Part shown: one piece after another, positions 11,346 through 21,247 of the stretch
Layout of the letters: every line of letters begins with the position of its first letter
Numbering within the stretch: position 1 is the stretch's first letter
NCBI GenBank assembly: GCA_028753945.1
Contig: JAPNXP010000003.1
Location: 3,038,001 to 3,102,000 of the forward strand
Length of the DNA stretch: 64,000 nt
Origin: Hexactinellida sp. DTS-2022
Lineage: Eukaryota > Porifera > Hexactinellida
Reading direction: 5' to 3'
Notes under the pieces: model-generated
The model's database searches: none
What the model was told of the DNA's origin: nothing
The model's input: only the letters and a program-made list of their open reading frames with translations
Translations under genes and position numbers: made by a program

Positions 11346-13028
11346 CGCTAATGATATAATTTATTATCAATACATAATGAATGAATGGCATTAAACTCAA
11401 TATGGTTTATGATAGAAACAAACTTCAAATTTATCTACCGTTCCTTGTGACTCGGACCAATTAACAAATGGTTCTTGACACCTTGAGGCGTTGATGACTT
11501 GGCGAATAAAAATCCAAAATTGCAACTGTGGCGACAGCATTTCCTAGGAGGCACTATCAATTACCCAACCGGTAGCCACCAAAGGGAAATGCGTCGGCAC
11601 AGCTGCAATTTTGGATTTTATTATTATTGTTATTATTACTGTGCCGACTATACTATCCCAGTATTGAAATCACTGCCTTTATTATTCTTTTTGTATTTTT
11701 CTCCGTAGACGGTGCCCTGCCCTCACCTTTATACATTGAGGGCTAAAACTTGGCATGTAGGTGCGGAGTGACCGTCTAATTTGCACCTGGGGTTACGATT
11801 TCCGTTCAAATTTTCTTAACACCTATTTAATCTAATTATACTTCATAACATTAAATAATAAATAGTGAGCTTCATAAAATTTACATATTTGGATAGAGAA
11901 TTAAATTCTACACCTTTTCACAGTGCACAAATTTTCAAATTGGGCTTAGATTGTGCCACAATTGAGTTGCAAATTTCCTTTGTTTACTCACACTTCAATT
12001 TCAGTAAAACTGTTAGATCTAATTCTATTGTTTCAACTTGTATTAATTATATTGATTTAACTTCTTAAATCTTACTCTATTGTTTCAACTTGCGATATTT
12101 ATATTGATTTAACTTATAAATTCCAGCTGGCTTCTTTTTAATTTTAGTATCACTATACAATGGATTAAATATAAAAATCCAAAATTGCAGCTGTGCCGAC
12201 ACATGTTCCTTTGGTCACCAAAGGAACTTGTGTCGGCACAGCTGCAATTTTGGATATTTTTTTCGCCAAGTCATCAACGCTTCAAGGTGCCAAGAACCAT
12301 TTGTTAATTGGTTCGTGTCACAAGGAACAGTAGATAAATTTGAAGTTTGTTTCTATTCATAAACCATCTTGAGTTTAATGCCATTCATTCATTATGTATT
12401 GATAATAAATTAGATTATTAGTTATTTATTTTAGCAATGTTGTTCACGGTGAGTTGAGTAAAGTCAATAAATTCCTTATATAATTATATTTTATTTAATC
12501 TATTGTATAGTAATACTACAATTAAATAGAAGTCAGCTGGAATTTATAAGTTAAATCAATATATTTATCGCAAGTTGAAACAATTGTGTAAGATTTAACA
12601 AGTTAATCAATATAATTATTACAAATTGAAACAATAGAATTAGATTTAACAGTTTTATTGAAACTGAAGTGTTATTAAACAAAGAAATTTCAACCCCCAA
12701 TTATGGCATTAATTACACCCTTTATTTAAAAATTTCTTCTCCCATCAAACGCAGAATTTTATGATGAATCCATTGGTGAAATAAAAATTAGTGGTTTAAT
12801 AAAACATTCTTTGAGTTATGGACCAGACAGATTTTGAAAGGTGTCCATAATGTGTTAATCAAAAATCTTAACCCCAGGTGCAAATTAGACGGTCACATCC
12901 ACCTACATGCTAAGTTTCAAATTATCACCGTCTACGGAGTAAAAATATCGAAATAAAGGCAGTGATTTCAATACTGGGCCACTATACTATAGTATAATCG
13001 GCACAGTAAAAATTGCAGCTGTGCCGAC
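11346..13028. repeat. R3 repeat family, inverted pair
   Basis: Two R3 copies face each other around a short palindrome at 12178-12260 (CCAAAATTGCAGCTGTGCCG and its complement). The left copy runs 11346-12170, the right about 12240-13020. Shared blocks in opposite orientation include CACCTGGGGTTACGATTT against AACCCCAGGTGCAAATTAG, and ACTATACTATAGTATA near 12970. The pair could form a hairpin of roughly 0.8-kb arms. No coding content. Confidence 0.7.
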
Positions 13029-13399
13029 CAGAGTGGACCATGGGTCAACATTGGTGACCCATCTGACCCATCGCATCTGTGACCCATGACCCATTGACCC
13101 ATTGACCCATGACCAATCGAGTGACCCATTGACCTATTTAAATATCTATTTTTAATGTCTAAACATTATGTAACACAATGCAACTTACAATATATGTATT
13201 AACCTATGTAAATCAATTACTTTTGGTAGACTTCTAAGTTCCATTACCAAAGAAATACCCTGTAATGTTTCTGGGTTAATTTGATTCGTACTATAACTGG
13301 ACGAACATCGAAATTCCAAATGGGTCATGGGTCATGGGTCACATAGCCGTGACCCATGACCCATCTGACCCATAACCCATCGGGCCATGGTCCACTCTG
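13029..13399. mobile_element. hAT MITE built of GACCCAT repeats
   Basis: Terminal inverted repeats CAGAGTGGACCATGG and CCATGGTCCACTCTG, with an exact 8-bp target duplication GTGCCGAC (13021-13028 and 13400-13407) that fits nTnnnnAn. The ends carry runs of GACCCAT/GGGTCAT on both strands. It is inserted in R3. Confidence 0.85.
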
Positions 13400-13631
13400 G
13401 TGCCGACAGCATGTTCCTTTGGTGGCACTACATTTTGTTGGTTGTTTATTGATAGTGCCTCCAAAGGAACATGCTGTCGGCACAGGCTGCAATTTTGGAT
13501 TTTTTTTCGCCAATCATCAACGCCTCAAGGTGTCAAGAACCATTTGTTAAGTGGCCCGAGTCACAAGGAACGGTAGATAAATTTGAATTTTGTTTCTATC
13601 ATAAACCATGTTGAGTTTAATGCTATTCATA
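13400..13631. repeat. R3 repeat continuing after the hAT insertion
   Basis: Contains the R3 core palindrome (CAGCATGTTCCTTTGGTGGC ... CCTCCAAAGGAACATGCTG) and the R3 tail. The foldback element at 13632 interrupts it before ATTCATTATGTATTG. Confidence 0.7.
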
Positions 13632-14690
13632 GTAGGGTCAAAAATGAAGGTTCCGTGACCAACCTCTGGCTAATTAAGTTTTATGCCTGATTCTGATACT
13701 TTAGGATATAACTCGCGATTTAAGCTCCCATGCCGCTCTGGAAAGTTTGGGCAAACTTTTTTATAGCGACAAATTCAAAGGGCCTCCGGCAATCATTTTG
13801 AAAAATTAAGGCCCCTCTCTGAACATTTCATAAATTGAGATTAGAGTATTTTTGAACAGTATGCAATATGTAGTAGCTGCACTGAAAATTTCAACTCAAT
13901 CGGGACTAACTTTTAATGTAGTAACCTTTTGAAGATTCTTGCGTCATTTGTCACCATGGGAGGTCCCTTCTTTAAACTATTTTTTAAGGGATTTGAAGCA
14001 TATCTCATCCTATATACATGCAATAACCTTTTAACTCGCTATGTAGTATGTCTCCATGTAAATCTCGGTAATAGACCTAAATTTACCACTTTGACTATAC
14101 AAAAATTAAAAAATCCAGTCATTTGACGTCAAAATTGTGATAATTATATATATAAAGTGGCCGATTAAAACGATTATGGGTCAATTTTCTTTGCTTCGTC
14201 ACCCCCATGTGAGATCTCCAGAAGAGTCAAAGTGGTAAATTTAGGTCTATTACCGAGATTTACATGGAGACATACTACATAGCGAGTTAAAAGGTTATTG
14301 CATGTATATAGGATGAGATATGCTTCAAATCCCATAAAAAAGTTTAAAGAAGGGACCTCCCATGGTGACAAATGACGCAAGAATCTTCAAAAGGTTACTA
14401 CATTAAAAGTATAGTCCCATTTGAGTTGAAATTTTCAGTGCAGCTACTACTTATTGCATACTGTTCAAAAATACTCTAATCTCAATTTATGAAATGTTCA
14501 GAGAGGGGCCTTAATTTTTCAAAATGATTGCCGGTGGCCCTTTGAATTTGTCGCTATAAAAAAGTTTGCCCAAACTTTCCAGAGCGGCATGGGAGCTTAA
14601 ATCGCGAGTTATATCCTAAAGTATCAGAATCAGGCATAAAACTTAACTAGCCAGAGGTTGGTCACGGAACCTTCATTTTTGACCCTACTA
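13632..14690. mobile_element. foldback element with arms of about 500 bp
   Basis: The ends are TAGTAGGGTCAAAAATGAAG and its reverse complement, and nearly the entire 1.06 kb is one palindrome (CCTCTGGCTAATTAAGTTTT on the left, AAAACTTAACTAGCCAGAGG on the right). The two mirrored 65-68 residue frames are artefacts. The R3 sequence ATTCAT repeats across the junctions, suggesting a short target duplication. No transposase; superfamily not assigned. Confidence 0.8.
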
Positions 14691-15389
14691 TCATTCATTA
14701 TGTATTGATAATAAAATATAATATTAGTTATTTATTTTAGCAATGTTATCCACGGTTGGTTGAGTTGAGTCTACAAATTCCTTATATTATATTATTATAT
14801 TTAATCCATTGTATAGTAATACTACAATTAAATAGAAGCCAGCTGGAATTTATAAAATTAATCAACATAATTATCGCAAGTTGAATCAATAGAGTAGGAT
14901 TTAACAAGTTAAATCAATATAATTATCGCAAGTTGAAACAATGGAATTAGATTTCACAGTTTTATTGAAATGGAAGGTGAGTAAACAAAGAAATTCGACC
15001 CCAATTTATGGCAGAATTTAAACCCTTTATTGAAAGTTTTCTTCTCCCATCAGACGCAGAATTTTATGGCGAATCAAAATGTTAAATAAAATTTGGGGTT
15101 AGTAAAAGAATTTTTAGTTATGGACCAGACAAACTTTGAAAGGTGTTAAAGATGTATCCAAAATTGCCAACCGCACCTACATGCCAAGTTTCAGACCATC
15201 AACTATAAGCTCTGGCCAGGGCACCGTCTACGGAGAAATAATAATAATAATATCGATAATAAAGGCAGTGATTTCAATACTGGGCCACTATAGTATAGTA
15301 TAGTCGGCACAGTAATAACTAACCAAAGCACTAAGATTAGAACTGGGCCACTATATAGCTATACTAAAGTATAGTCTGCACAGTAATAA
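14691..15389. repeat. R3 repeat, copy after the foldback element
   Basis: Resumes the interrupted R3 copy (ATTCATTATGTATTGATAAT) and continues to two ACTATAGTATAGTATAGTCG-like blocks at about 15285-15380. Nothing coding. Confidence 0.65.
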
Positions 15390-15862
15390 TCTTTACTATT
15401 AAAACACAAGCCTGGGTGTATATATATATTTGTTTGTACGTTCCGAGTTGATTGAAGAAAGTGGACGGTTTCCAAATCTGATTTTTGGCATATAGGGGTA
15501 ACTTTTGGCACCCGTCAACAAGTTGAGGTTTCCACTCAAAACGTCATTGTCACATTTCGAGAACCCTGAAAATTCACTTAATCGCACAGAATTATCGCCC
15601 TCTAAGAGATAAATATCTGAAAATTTAATAGAACATGTACATTAATGATGCGGACACGTTGGTCACATCAGATTGCCGATATGCTTACTCATTATCGCAT
15701 GATGACGTAATCACAAAAATTTCACATTGTTAATTTGACTATTTAGGCCTATTTACGCTTTATAATCAATATTAGGAGTATATAAACTACACACCAACCG
15801 CGAAGCGGTTGGTGTGTGGTTGTGTTCTGCCGCGAAGCGACCTAGCAAGCGAAGCGCGCTAG
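15390..15862 (+). mobile_element. non-autonomous Helitron
   Basis: Begins TCTTTACTATTAAAACACAA after an A and ends GCGAAGCGCGCTAG before a T: the Helitron 5'-TC and 3'-CTRR termini in an A/T target. A strong hairpin (CACCAACCGC-GAA-GCGGTTGGTG) lies near the 3' end. About 470 bp, no Rep/helicase. The copy at 18928-19432 is nearly the same sequence. Confidence 0.85.
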
Positions 15863-16116
15863 TAATAATATACCAAAGCACTAAGATTAGAACTGGGCCA
15901 CTATACTATAGTATAGTCGGCTCAGTAAAAATAATATTAAAGGCAGTAAGATTAGAACTGGGCCACTATACTATAGTATAGTCGGAACAGATAATATAAT
16001 ATATGGAATTTGTTGACTCAACTCAACTCACCGTGGATAACATTGCTAAAATAATTAACTTATATACTATAATTTATTATCAATACATAAAATCCAAAAT
16101 TGCAGCCTGTGCCGAC
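15863..16116. repeat. R3 repeat segments
   Basis: Two R3 blocks with ACTGGGCCACTATACTATAG followed by the family tail and CCAAAATTGCAGCC up to GTGCCGAC, where the next hAT element is inserted. Confidence 0.65.
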
Positions 16117-16686
16117 CAGGGAATGAAAAGTTCACGAACGAACTTATTGAACTTGAACTGAACGAACTGAACGCAGGGCTTTTAATGGATTCACGGTGAA
16201 CGAACTGAACGGACGCCAACGGTTTCCGAACGGCAATTGAACGAATGAACGAACTGAACGAACTGAATTGAACGGATTGAACGAACTGAACTGAACGAAC
16301 TAAACAGGATATAGATAAATTATAAATATGGATCCAATAATATGATAGGTGACTGCAAAAGTGCTAATTCCGGACATTCCTAGTGGACTCGTGTCTCTTA
16401 GCTTAGATTCTAGCTTCTTAACCTGACTTCAATTTTAGCTTGGAGGTTAGAACAGTCTATCATAAACCGAATAGTTCGACATTCTATCTGTACACTGAAC
16501 GAACTGAACTAAACGAATTGAACGGATTGAATGAACTGAACGAACTTAATTGAACGGAATGAACGGATTGAACGAACGCTGGTGGAGCTGAAGTTAGGAG
16601 GTGAACTTGAACGAACTGAACGTGCGTCAATTTATTATGAACTGAATTGCGTCATTTCAGTCCGTTCGTGAACCTTTCATTCCCTG
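16117..16686. mobile_element. hAT MITE built of GAACGAACTGAAC repeats
   Basis: Terminal inverted repeats CAGGGAATGAAAAGTTCACG and its near-complement at the right end (one mismatch), with an 8-bp target duplication GTGCCGAC at 16109-16116 and 16687-16694. The outer thirds are arrays of GAACGAACTGAAC; the middle is unique. This is the same target octamer, at the same position of R3, as the element at 13029. Confidence 0.85.
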
Positions 16687-17620
16687 GTGCCGACAGCATG
16701 TTCCTTTGGTGGCACTATATTTTGGTCGTGGTCTATTGATAGTGCCTCCAATGGAACATGCTGTCGACACAAGCTGCAATTTTGGATTTTTTTTAGCCAT
16801 GTCATGAACGTCTCATGGTGTTTAGACTCATTTAACAAGTTATTACGGGACAAAGGAACGATTGTTGAATTTAAGATTATTTCTATGTTGAACCATCTTG
16901 AGTTTATTGCCATTCATTCATTATGTAAAGATATACTAAATTATATAAATTATCTGTAATACCCTTTGCCCTCCATGTACAAATACATTTTAATCAATTT
17001 GTAATTTTTTATAAGTTTTTATGAACAACAACAATAAATATTAACATAATATGTCCGTACACAATAAATATCTAGTTATCAACATAGTTCTTTACCCATT
17101 ATTTCAATCGTAAGATAGTAAATAGGTTCATTCTGAATCGAAGCATAAGCAATTTGTTTACCTATTTGTAAACGTCAACAACATGTAAACATAATAGTTT
17201 CGTTAATTGAAAATCAGCATACTTGTTTACTTAGAATGACAAAAGGGATTAAGTTTATATTCCCATTATCGCTGTTCTGTGGAGAGGATACGGAAGGATA
17301 ATAATAATAACCAAGGCAGTAAGATTGGAACTGGGCCACTATCAGGGCCGGCGGAAGCTCGTGAGAGGTGGGGCGGCCTTGTATTATGATGATAATTGTG
17401 AGGATTGCAGAGTCAAAAAACACGCCCGGGAAATTTCAGAGTACCAAAAATCACAGAAAAAGTGGGGCGGCCTGGGCCGCCCCAACTGCCCCTCTTCCAC
17501 CGGCCCTGGCCACTATACTATACTATAGTCGGCACAGTAATGAATGAATGGCAATAAACTCAAGATGGTTTAAGATAGAAACAAACTTCAAATTTATCAA
17601 TCCTTCATTTTCCGGTAACA
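16687..17620. repeat. R3 repeat segments, interrupted by an hAT MITE
   Basis: The core palindrome and tail lie at 16687-16960. A less similar AT-rich stretch follows at 16960-17290, then a further R3 end at 17300-17342 and 17517-17620. The 17343-17508 MITE splits the ACTATACTATAG block. Confidence 0.6.
17343..17508. mobile_element. short GC-rich hAT MITE
   Basis: 166 bp with ends CAGGGCCGGCGGAAG and CTTCCACCGGCCCTG and a perfect 8-bp target duplication GCCACTAT. Internal GGGGCGGCC motifs occur in both orientations. Confidence 0.85.
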
Positions 17621-17924
17621 ACTTGATAAATGGGTCTAACGAAACAGTTGAGGAGATATCAGATTCAAATAAAGTAATATTGAATCAATTGTACTAATTT
17701 GTCAGATACACAACACCGATTCCCTTCCATCTTACCACATTAAACCCAACATATATTTGTTTTGACTATAAACATCCTGGACAGAGTTGGTTTCAATTAT
17801 AATTGATATTCTAGAAACTACATATTTGTAATTGTAATTATAATTCGAAAACTGAATAAAATTATAAATATAATGAAGTTCATTATTCTAATTACGTTTG
17901 AATTAGTATTTAATTAACCGTATA

Positions 17925-18500
17925 TAGTGGGGCAGCATAGCAATAAAATTGTTCAATTTTTGATACAAGCATGAAAATTGGCACATACATAGATAAATAT
18001 ATTATAAGAAGATATGGATATGGAGGCATCACGAAATTTTAATATTTTCAAGATGGCAGCCAAAAATTGTGGGAAAGAGTCGGACAAAAGCCCACTCTCG
18101 CGAATACTTGTTAAATGACCTCGCAGAGTGTTTATATAAGCATAGTTATTCTCAATTTACTGTGCGGTGAAGAAATAGGCGTCACTCGATAGGGTAGAAA
18201 CACTATTTGAGAATGGAATGTGTTACATTCCAGCGTTGTCAAGGAATGTTCTCCCTCCCAAACATGGTCATGTGACCCCTTAATGACTTGAAATTTTATG
18301 CTGATTACGAATATCAGCATTAAACGTTGATTAAACTTCAATTGACAGAGTTAATTGCTCGGTTAGTACGTAACTGGGTTGGTACGTAATTCGGCTTAGT
18401 AGTTACAAATTTTTTGAACCATTTGGTATATTTATATGTATCTCAATATAATGTAAAGTCAGTTAGTATGTACACTTTGGATAATATGCATAAATTTTCT
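17925..18500. repeat. R4 dispersed repeat
   Basis: A roughly 550-bp block containing GTGGGGCAGCATAGCAATAA, CAAGATGGCAGCC, CCCAAACATGGTCATGTGAC and ATGTAAAGTCAGTTAGTATG. A reverse-complement copy lies at 24463-25065, directly beside the RAG1-like transposon. Frames inside (for example 18132-18341 minus) are mirrored in the other copy and look non-coding. Confidence 0.7.
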
Positions 18501-18684
18501 CTCCCGAGTGGTTACATGTTGACTGAGTACTATTTTAAGCCAAAATGTCATTCCGTCCTATATACCCTGTGAACTTTACTACATACGCGGATAATTCTAT
18601 TAACTGGTGGCTCTATAAAGCTGAGTCGAATGCATTTAATCGACACCAATACCTATCTTGTGTTCAACGGATAATTCCATATTA

Positions 18685-18839
18685 CAGTAGTAAGATTTTC
18701 CGGATAAGACGACAAACATTTCCACAGAATCAGGTTCTACAATGGCTTTTCAATGAATATTACTCCGGTTAATATGAACTCCGGATAAAGCGAAATTTTT
18801 TTACCGCCCGTTGGTGCTCGTATTAACGAGGTTCTATTG
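18685..18839. mobile_element. Tc1/mariner-type MITE (TA-flanked)
   Basis: TA followed by CAGTAGTAAGATTTTCCGG at the left, and GTATTAACGAGGTTCTATTG followed by TA at the right. The same family lies at 33079-33260, 58720-58861 and 20758. Confidence 0.6.
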
Positions 18840-18889
18840 TATATAAGCATGCATGTAAAGATTTTATCCATGTTTTAATAGAAATCATT

Positions 18890-19572
18890 AGTGTGTATTC
18901 CATTTCCTGAAAATAGCGGCTCTTATATCTATACTACTAAAACACAAGGGTGGGTGTATATATATGTGTATATATTTGTTTGTATGTCCGAGTTGATTGA
19001 AGAAACTGGATGGTTTCCAAATGTGATTTTTGGCATATAGGGATAACTTTTGGCACCCGCCAACAAGTTGAGGTTTCTACTCAAAATTTCTCACACCTCG
19101 ACAAGTTATGACGTCCTTGTCACATTTCGAGAACCCTGAAAATTCACTTAATCGCACATAATTCCCGCCCTTTAAGAGAAAAAATCTGAAATTTTAATAG
19201 AACATGTACATTCATGATGCGGACACGTTGGTCACACCAGATCACCAATATGCTAACTCATTATCGCATGATTACGTAATTACAAAAATTTCACATTGTT
19301 AAATATGACTATTTAGGCCTATTTACGCTTTATAATCAATATTCGGAGTATATAAACCACACACCAACCGCAAAGCGGTTGGTGTGTGGTTGTGATCTGC
19401 CGCGAAGCGACGTAGCAAGCGAAGCGCGCTAGTTATAAGAAAAAATATTTAAAGGTCTGCGCCGATTGAGGATTGCAGTGTGTATTCCATTTCCTGAAAA
19501 TAGCGGCTCTTATATTATAAGAAAAAATATTGTAAAAGTCTGCGCCGATTGAGGATTGCATCCTTCAGGTGA
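18890..19572. repeat. tandem duplication of about 80 bp, first copy split by a Helitron
   Basis: The unit AGTGTGTATTCCATTTCCTG ... GGATTGC occurs twice. The first copy is divided by the Helitron at 18928-19432; the second (19477-19571) is uninterrupted and shows the pre-insertion sequence. Confidence 0.8.
18928..19432 (+). mobile_element. non-autonomous Helitron with known empty site
   Basis: Starts TCTATACTACTAAAACACAA and ends GAAGCGCGCTAG. The duplicate unit downstream reads CTCTTATA|TTATAAG without the insertion, fixing both ends exactly and showing insertion between A and T with no target duplication, as Helitrons do. The 3' hairpin is CACCAACCGC-AAA-GCGGTTGGTG. No coding capacity. Confidence 0.92.
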
Positions 19573-19823
19573 ATGGCTCGACACGCCCCCGCCATTCGAG
19601 TTGCCGAGTGATCATCGATTATTTATAGTTGCAGTTATAAACTCTTCTAAGTCGTCATTTATTAAATAGGAGCCTTCAGTCTCGGTCGCTTTGCGACGGA
19701 TCGGTGCTACGCACCTCAAGGTTAACGGCCGCTATGCTTCCCTACTCACTAAACCATTGATGATAGAATTAGTAAAACATCCCTTCCTACCATTTCCATA
19801 CTTTTAACTTGTTTACCTATAAC
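19573..19823. other. unique sequence with a hairpin
   Basis: A GTCGC-TTT-GCGAC hairpin at about 19687 resembles Helitron 3'-end hairpins, but no CTRR terminus follows at the right distance. Nothing else is supported. Confidence 0.4.
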
Positions 19824-20085
19824 CAGGGGTGGCACGTCCTTTCGAAAAGTGGTACGGCGGAGAGTTTTTCAGTATTTAAATGTGAACCGGCGCCGCACAA
19901 GGTATTCGAATGCGGTCAGGCGGTTCATCAACAGGTTATTTGAGTGTGGGATCTTAAAATGATTAATTGGATAAATTATCAGTGAATTGTTTAATTTCGA
20001 ATAGATAGAGTTGGTACAACAAAGCTGGCCATCCCTAAGTGGTACGGCGTACGCCGCACCAGCCGTACCGGGTGTGCTGCCCCTG
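19824..20085. mobile_element. hAT MITE (GTACGGCG-rich)
   Basis: Ends CAGGGGTGGCACG and CGGGTGTGCTGCCCCTG, flanked by CCTATAAC and CCTATAAT (7 of 8 bases alike). Internal motifs GGTACGGCG and CGCCGCAC occur in opposite orientations. Confidence 0.8.
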
Positions 20086-20329
20086 CCTATAATACCCATT
20101 GAAAGCAAACTTCTAGGTTGATTTTGAATTTTCATTAATTTGCTACCTTATTTGTAAACAACAACAATAATATTCATATTCAAATTTATAAATGCGAAAT
20201 TTGAAATCAGCATACTACCCATTTTAAATTTTGGAAGTTTAATTCTATCTCGTATATAAATGCAATTTATATTCCCCCATCACTTCAATACAACCTGGAC
20301 AAACAAACACACACCGTGCTAATGTCCGA

Positions 20330-20615
20330 CAAATTAGGTGGTTTGGTGGCGTTAGCCACCAAACATCTTTCTTAAGCCACCAAACTTTGCCTTTGGTAGC
20401 TTAACTAATCCACAATAAATTGTGGATTATTTGACTTTGTGTAGATTATATTTTTCGTTGAATTATTTGTTATTCATTTAGTGTTGTTTTACAGCAGCAT
20501 AATTTGTTAAGCTTTAGGTGGTTTGTTAAACCGGCCATTTTTTATTCTTTAGCCACCAGAAAAAGTGAGGTGGTGGCTTAATTAGCCACCATCAAAATTA
20601 CATTTTATCGTGCAG
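20330..20615. repeat. AGCCACCA-rich inverted repeat region
   Basis: GGTGGTTTGGTGGCGTTAGC and AGCCACCA/TGGTGGCT motifs recur at least six times on both strands. Probably a small non-autonomous element, but its boundaries are not resolved. Confidence 0.45.
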
Positions 20616-20757
20616 TGACACACTCACACAAACAAACAACAATCGAGTTTTATTAATATAGATCCATCAAATCCTTAGACCCTGAATGTTCTCGCCTAAA
20701 ATATTTTTAAGCGCTTAAACTGCAATACATCCTAATTAAATAAAAAATCAAAATATA

Positions 20758-20880
20758 CAGTATCACCTCATTAGTACGAACACGGATAATGCGAATTTCC
20801 GGTTAGTATGAACACAATTTTTGGACCCTTCAAAGAATCTTCAATTCTAATGACACCAGTTGATACCAATTTGTTATCAT
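20758..20880. mobile_element. Tc1/mariner-type MITE, left part
   Basis: TA, then CAGTATCACCTCATTAGTAC and CGGATAATGCGAATTTCCGG, matching the left end of the family at 33079. The right end is missing. Confidence 0.5.
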
Positions 20881-20960
20881 AAACGTGCAAATAGACTAGG
20901 GTAAAATAGCCGAAATAGAAGACACGAAAAGTGTTTATTTGATTAATACCGTGCTAGCTG

Positions 20961-20994
20961 CACAGTGGGCAAAAAGTGGCTGTCAAGTGGAAAT
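20961..20994 (+). repeat. left terminal inverted repeat (long-spacer form)
   Basis: Reads CACAGTGGGCAAA, then 10 extra bases AAGTGGCTGT, then CAAGTGGAAAT. The first 13 and last 11 bases equal the right terminus; the 10-bp block is absent there. AAGTGG occurs twice, so the extra block may have arisen by local duplication. It lies on the 3' side of the recombinase gene. Confidence 0.9.
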
Positions 20995-21247
20995 AGGTAT
21001 CTAGGTGGCTGCTAGACCTATAAAATATATTATTAGCCTATGGGTTATCGACCATTCTGAATCGATTGGTGCATCTAATTTTTTTGTATGGCTTCAGAAT
21101 TTTATTATATGCCGTCATCGCAAATTTCCAAAAAAATTACATTATTATGAAATCAATTCTATTTGAAATATAATCAAATTCCAATTACGATTACAAGTCC
21201 ACACTTGTCTAAGAGTGTTAATTAATTAGTAAAGAATTAACTAATAG

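Noticed and set aside
13929..14380. Mirrored 65-68 residue frames
   Set aside because: Arms of the foldback element, not genes.
18545..18772. 75-residue plus-strand frame
   Set aside because: Overlaps a TA-flanked MITE and has no family features.
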